DNA of 64,000 nt from Symbiodinium natans (Eukaryota > Sar > Dinophyceae > Suessiales > Symbiodiniaceae). Position numbers and translations under genes: made by a program. A model generated the notes under the pieces. It saw only the letters and a program-made list of their open reading frames with translations. It ran no database searches and was not told the origin of the DNA. Below, in pieces: positions 61,144-64,000 of the stretch; position 1 is the stretch's first letter, and each line of letters opens with the position of its first letter. The stretch is from positions 229,501-293,500 of the forward strand of contig CAJNDS010001101.1 of NCBI GenBank assembly GCA_905221605.1, read 5' to 3'.

Positions 61144-61230
61144 ACCCTAAACCCTAAACCCTAAACCCTAAATCCTAAACCCTAGACCCTAGACCCTAAA
61201 CCCTAAACCCTAAACGCTAAACCCCAACAG
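61096..61230 (-). repeat. CCCTCAA then CCCTAAA array
   Basis: About seven CCCTCAA units pass into CCCTAAA and CCCTAGA variants. Confidence 0.9.
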
Positions 61231-61329
61231 GCCCTCAGCCTCAGCCCCTGCAGTAGGGGAGCTCGGAGCAGCAGGCCGAGTCCAAGGGCCAGCAACGACG
61301 GGAGGCCTCCGCCACATCCGAAAGGATCC

Positions 61330-61690
61330 TAGGGTTTAGGGCTAGGGTTTAGGGTTTAGGGTTTTGGGTTTAGGGCTTAGGGTTTAGGTTTTAGGGTTTA
61401 GGGCTTAGGGCTAGGGCTTAGGGCTTAGGGCTAGGGCTTAGGGTTTAGGGGTTTAGGGGTTTGGGGGTTTAGGGGTTTAGGGGTTTAGGGGTTTAGGGGT
61501 TTAGGGGTTTAGGGGTTTAGGGGTTTAGGGGTGCAGGGGTTTAGGGCTTAGGGTTTCTGGCTTTAAGGTTAAGGGAATAGGGGTTTAGGGTTTTAGGGCT
61601 AGGGTTTCAAGTTAGGGGTTAAGGGGTTAAGGGGGTTAGGGTTTAGGGGTTCAGGGTTCAGGTTCAGGGCCTAGGGTGCTCCAGTTTGGA
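61330..61690 (+). repeat. Variant-rich TTTAGGG and TTTAGGGG array
   Basis: TTTAGGG and CTTAGGG forms at 61330-61445, then about 12 TTTAGGGG units (61445-61540), then decaying units. Confidence 0.9.
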
Positions 61691-62305
61691 CTCCTCACGG
61701 TGGTAGCCCTCGGGGCTCGGGACCTTTAGTTCAGGTACCCCAAACACAGATGCGCTAAGTCCGAAAACTCCTACACAAAAGCCCGAGGCGCCAAACCCCA
61801 CTTGGTATCTAAACCTGAACGTTAAAAACACAACAAACACTAGACCCCCCCCACAAACAAAAAACATATAAAGTAACAATAATAATAAGAGTAAATAAAA
61901 ATAGTACTAACAATAATAACAATGATCGGAATAATCATAAGAATAATCGTAGTAGTAATCATAATAATAATAACAACAACAATAATGATAATTCTCAAAG
62001 AAAACGCTCTACAGCCCTGTAACCGCCAGCCAGCACCTAACAAAAACCCGGCAGACAACCTAAAACCCCTAACAAAACACATAAGAACCCTTACAAAACC
62101 CTTAAGACTTCCAAGCCCTCAAAGCCTAACGCAACAAAACCCTATAAATTCCCTTCAAAACCGTCACGGCTTACGAACCCTCAAAGCCTAATTTAACAGA
62201 AACGCAACAAAACCCCTTCAAAATCCTTACGACTTACAAATCCTCAACACCCCTTCGCAAGCATCGCAGTTACTTGAGGAGGCTTACAAAGAAAGATACG
62301 TGACC
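61691..62305. other. AAT-rich simple sequence and unique spacer
   Basis: 61855-62000 is AATAATAAT and AACAACAA-rich; frames of Ile or Val runs there are artefacts. 62100-62230 duplicates a phrase (CCCTCAAAGCCTAA at about 62115 and 62176, with AACAAAACCC). Confidence 0.6.
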
Positions 62306-62456
62306 CCTAACATAGACTCCCAAATAGTAAGACTCCCTTATGATAAGGACCCCCAGTAAGGAAATTATGCCCTACACCCTAAACCCTAAACCCTAAACCC
62401 TTATAATAAGGACCGCCCGATAAGGTACCCCAAATTTCGGAAAACCCCCATTCCGT
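62306..62456. mobile_element. Family E MITE interrupted by CCCTAAA units
   Basis: Left CCCAAATAGTAAGACTCCCT, right GGTACCCCAAATTTCGGAAA. 62369-62400 is CCCTACA/CCCTAAA, joining the element at CCCTTATAATAAGGACC, where intact copies have CCCTTATAATAAGG. The array ends in the element's own CCCTTA. Confidence 0.65.
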
Positions 62457-62955
62457 TTTAAACGCGGCTCGGGGGTCTTGGGACGTCTCGCCACTGGTTC
62501 AGGGTTTAGGGTTTAGGGTTTAGGGTTTAGGGTTTAGGGTTTAGGATTTAGGGTTTAGGGCTTACCCTCAACCCTGAAACCTAAACCCTAGAGGGTTTAG
62601 GGGTTTAGGATTCAGGAGGGGGGCGGCCAGGCGGCGTAACTTTTTGATCTACGGTTACGGCTCTTATGCGGCTTACAAGCCCTGCAAGCCCTAAACCCTA
62701 AACCCCAAACCCCTAAACCCTACACCCTAAACCCTAAACCGGACGAGACCCTAAACCCTTCTCCACAATAGAAGTGGAGGCCACAGAAAACGGCTCGTGC
62801 CTTGCTTTGCCTTGGCTGCTTTGCGCCATGGGATTTTGGGGCCTGGGGTTTAGGAACCCTAAACCCTAAACCCTACAAGCCCCATAAGCCCTATAAACCC
62901 TACAAACCCAATAAACCCTATAAACCCTAAACCCTAAACCCTAAACCCTGAACCC
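62457..62955. repeat. Telomere-type blocks of both orientations
   Basis: TTTAGGG at 62500-62560, CCCTAAA at 62685-62760, CCCTAAA with CCCTATA variants at 62852-62955. Confidence 0.85.
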
Positions 62956-63769
62956 TAAATCCTCAGGGCAGCTTTTTGCGGGTGTGGAGTTGAGGGCCTT
63001 AGGATTTCCAAGCCAGCGCCCAGTTTAGAGCTTGACAGGGTCTCGAATGCCCCACCTCTTTGGGTTTTAGGATTTACTAAATTTTAGGCTTCAGGACTTA
63101 TAGGGTTTAGGGTTTGGGGTTTAGGGCTAGTGTATATACCTTGAAATTGGCTGTTGCAACCTGCGCTCACAGGGCTTTCCTTTGCTGTCAGGACTCTGCT
63201 CCAGTTTAAGGCACAATGCCAGGCGCTCCCGACCACTGACTTTAGGGTTTAGGGTTTTAGGTTTAGGTTTTTACGGTCCTTGGCTGAAACAGTCTCCTAG
63301 GCCATGATCTAGCAGTAAGCACGGACCCTGTGCGGTCCCCTTCCTTACAGGATCGAGGGACTTAGAAGGCATAAACGCAAAAGGAACCCTGGTTGGTGCA
63401 TCCTGCTTCGGAACCTACTTAAAAAACTACTTACTGAGTCCCCCCCCCCCCCCGTTTTTTCTCCAAGTAAACCCCAACCCCTGAAACCATTGAGCTTTTG
63501 AGGAGACCCGCAACCGGAACTGAAACGAAATTAAGACTAAACCTCCAACTTGGAGGCTCACCCCCCCCCCTCGCAGCCACCACCCCTCGCCAAAAAATAA
63601 CAAAAAACACCCCCATGAGGCTTTGCGGGGGCCGAGCTGCCAGCGACTGTGACGGCACCAGAGACTGCGCCCCGACCAGCGCAGAAGGGGCAGCGGCCGC
63701 AAAGGCCGCCAAGGCCGAGGCTGCACGGGTGGCGCGCCGGCGTCGAGGACGGAGAGACATGGCTGTTTT
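62956..63769. other. Non-coding stretch with C tracts
   Basis: TTTAGGG traces at 63105-63130 and 63241-63265. C14 at about 63440-63453 and C10 near 63560. 63620-63750 is GC-rich with Ala/Arg-rich frames on both strands, judged chance. Confidence 0.4.
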
Positions 63770-63875
63770 TCAGAGAGCCCACTACCCCTTAAGTATAAGA
63801 AAAACTCCTTAAAGGAACAAGGGATCCATGTGATGATTCAGGTTCATAATTCAGGGGTATAGAGCTCTTCGGGTG
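63770..63875. mobile_element. MITE-like palindrome, diverged family A
   Basis: TCAGAGAGCCCACTACCCCT left, GGGGTATAGAGCTCTTCGGG right. Confidence 0.55.
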
Positions 63876-63914
63876 GCTGTTTGGGGGTTCAGGGTACTTC
63901 GAACTCAATCCCTC

Positions 63915-64000
63915 AGGGTCCCTGTACCTGTGTGATATTATACATACTTGGGCCCTGAAACTACTATATGGCAACCCCTTTAAGGCCCAAGTATATACTG
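63915..64000. mobile_element. MITE-like palindrome, family F (copy 2, cut by window end)
   Basis: Reverse orientation relative to 52823: GGGTCCCTGTACCTGTGTGA, CATACTTGGGCCC, ACTATATGGCAACCCCTTTA and AAGGCCCAAGTATATACTG. The outer end lies beyond the window. Confidence 0.65.

Noticed and set aside
63427-63812. Ala/Arg-rich frames near the right end
   Set aside because: Low-complexity translation of GC-rich DNA and C tracts, with no protein features.

Overview
This is eukaryotic, gene-poor and extremely repeat-rich DNA. The best guess for its source is a dinoflagellate, on four grounds. There are well over a hundred blocks of the TTTAGGG telomere-type heptamer, in both orientations. An acidic gene chain carries CCCH zinc fingers, a WW domain and an S1 domain. 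An RCC1-like repeat gene relic reads HTCA, ASGELVC and CNVPADLG. A possible partial spliced-leader relic, TTGGCTCAAG, lies just before a start codon. This assignment is an inference; no rRNA, tRNA or organelle marker was seen.

Layout. 1-3786: telomere-like blocks, two palindromic elements and a 200-bp duplication. 3788-12394: the only substantial coding region, four long plus-strand reading frames. The first two junctions are -1 frame changes and the third is a single in-frame TGA. The set lies between two 203-bp direct repeats that differ by one base. A purine tract precedes the right repeat, as in LTR elements, but I find no reverse transcriptase, RNase H, protease or integrase. Together the frames could encode about 2,600 residues with six CCCH fingers, a WW domain and an S1 domain, which points to RNA binding. 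It could be a gag-only or large non-autonomous LTR-like element, or a decayed tandem gene.

12.4-64 kb: a mosaic of short telomere-like blocks, MITE-like palindromes of roughly 90-220 bp (at least seven recurring families, here called A to G, several flanked by TA), homopolymer G/C tracts, minisatellites and AT-rich simple repeats. MITEs nest in both directions (A inside B at 41.4 kb, B inside A at 53.5 kb). In at least five MITEs a telomere-type block interrupts the element; in the clearest cases it starts at a CCCTA or CCCTTA already present in the element. Near 51.2-52.0 kb is a large palindrome built of smaller palindromes. At 50.1-51.1 kb lies a diverged AAACCTTTAAACC array, and at 56.0-56.2 kb an 8-base TTTAGGGG array. 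57.1-61.0 kb is poorer in telomere repeats and holds a broken RCC1-like gene on the minus strand.

The small reading frames through telomere repeats (NPKP- or GLGFRV-type peptides) are not genes. Family boundaries were set by eye and are good to a few bases.
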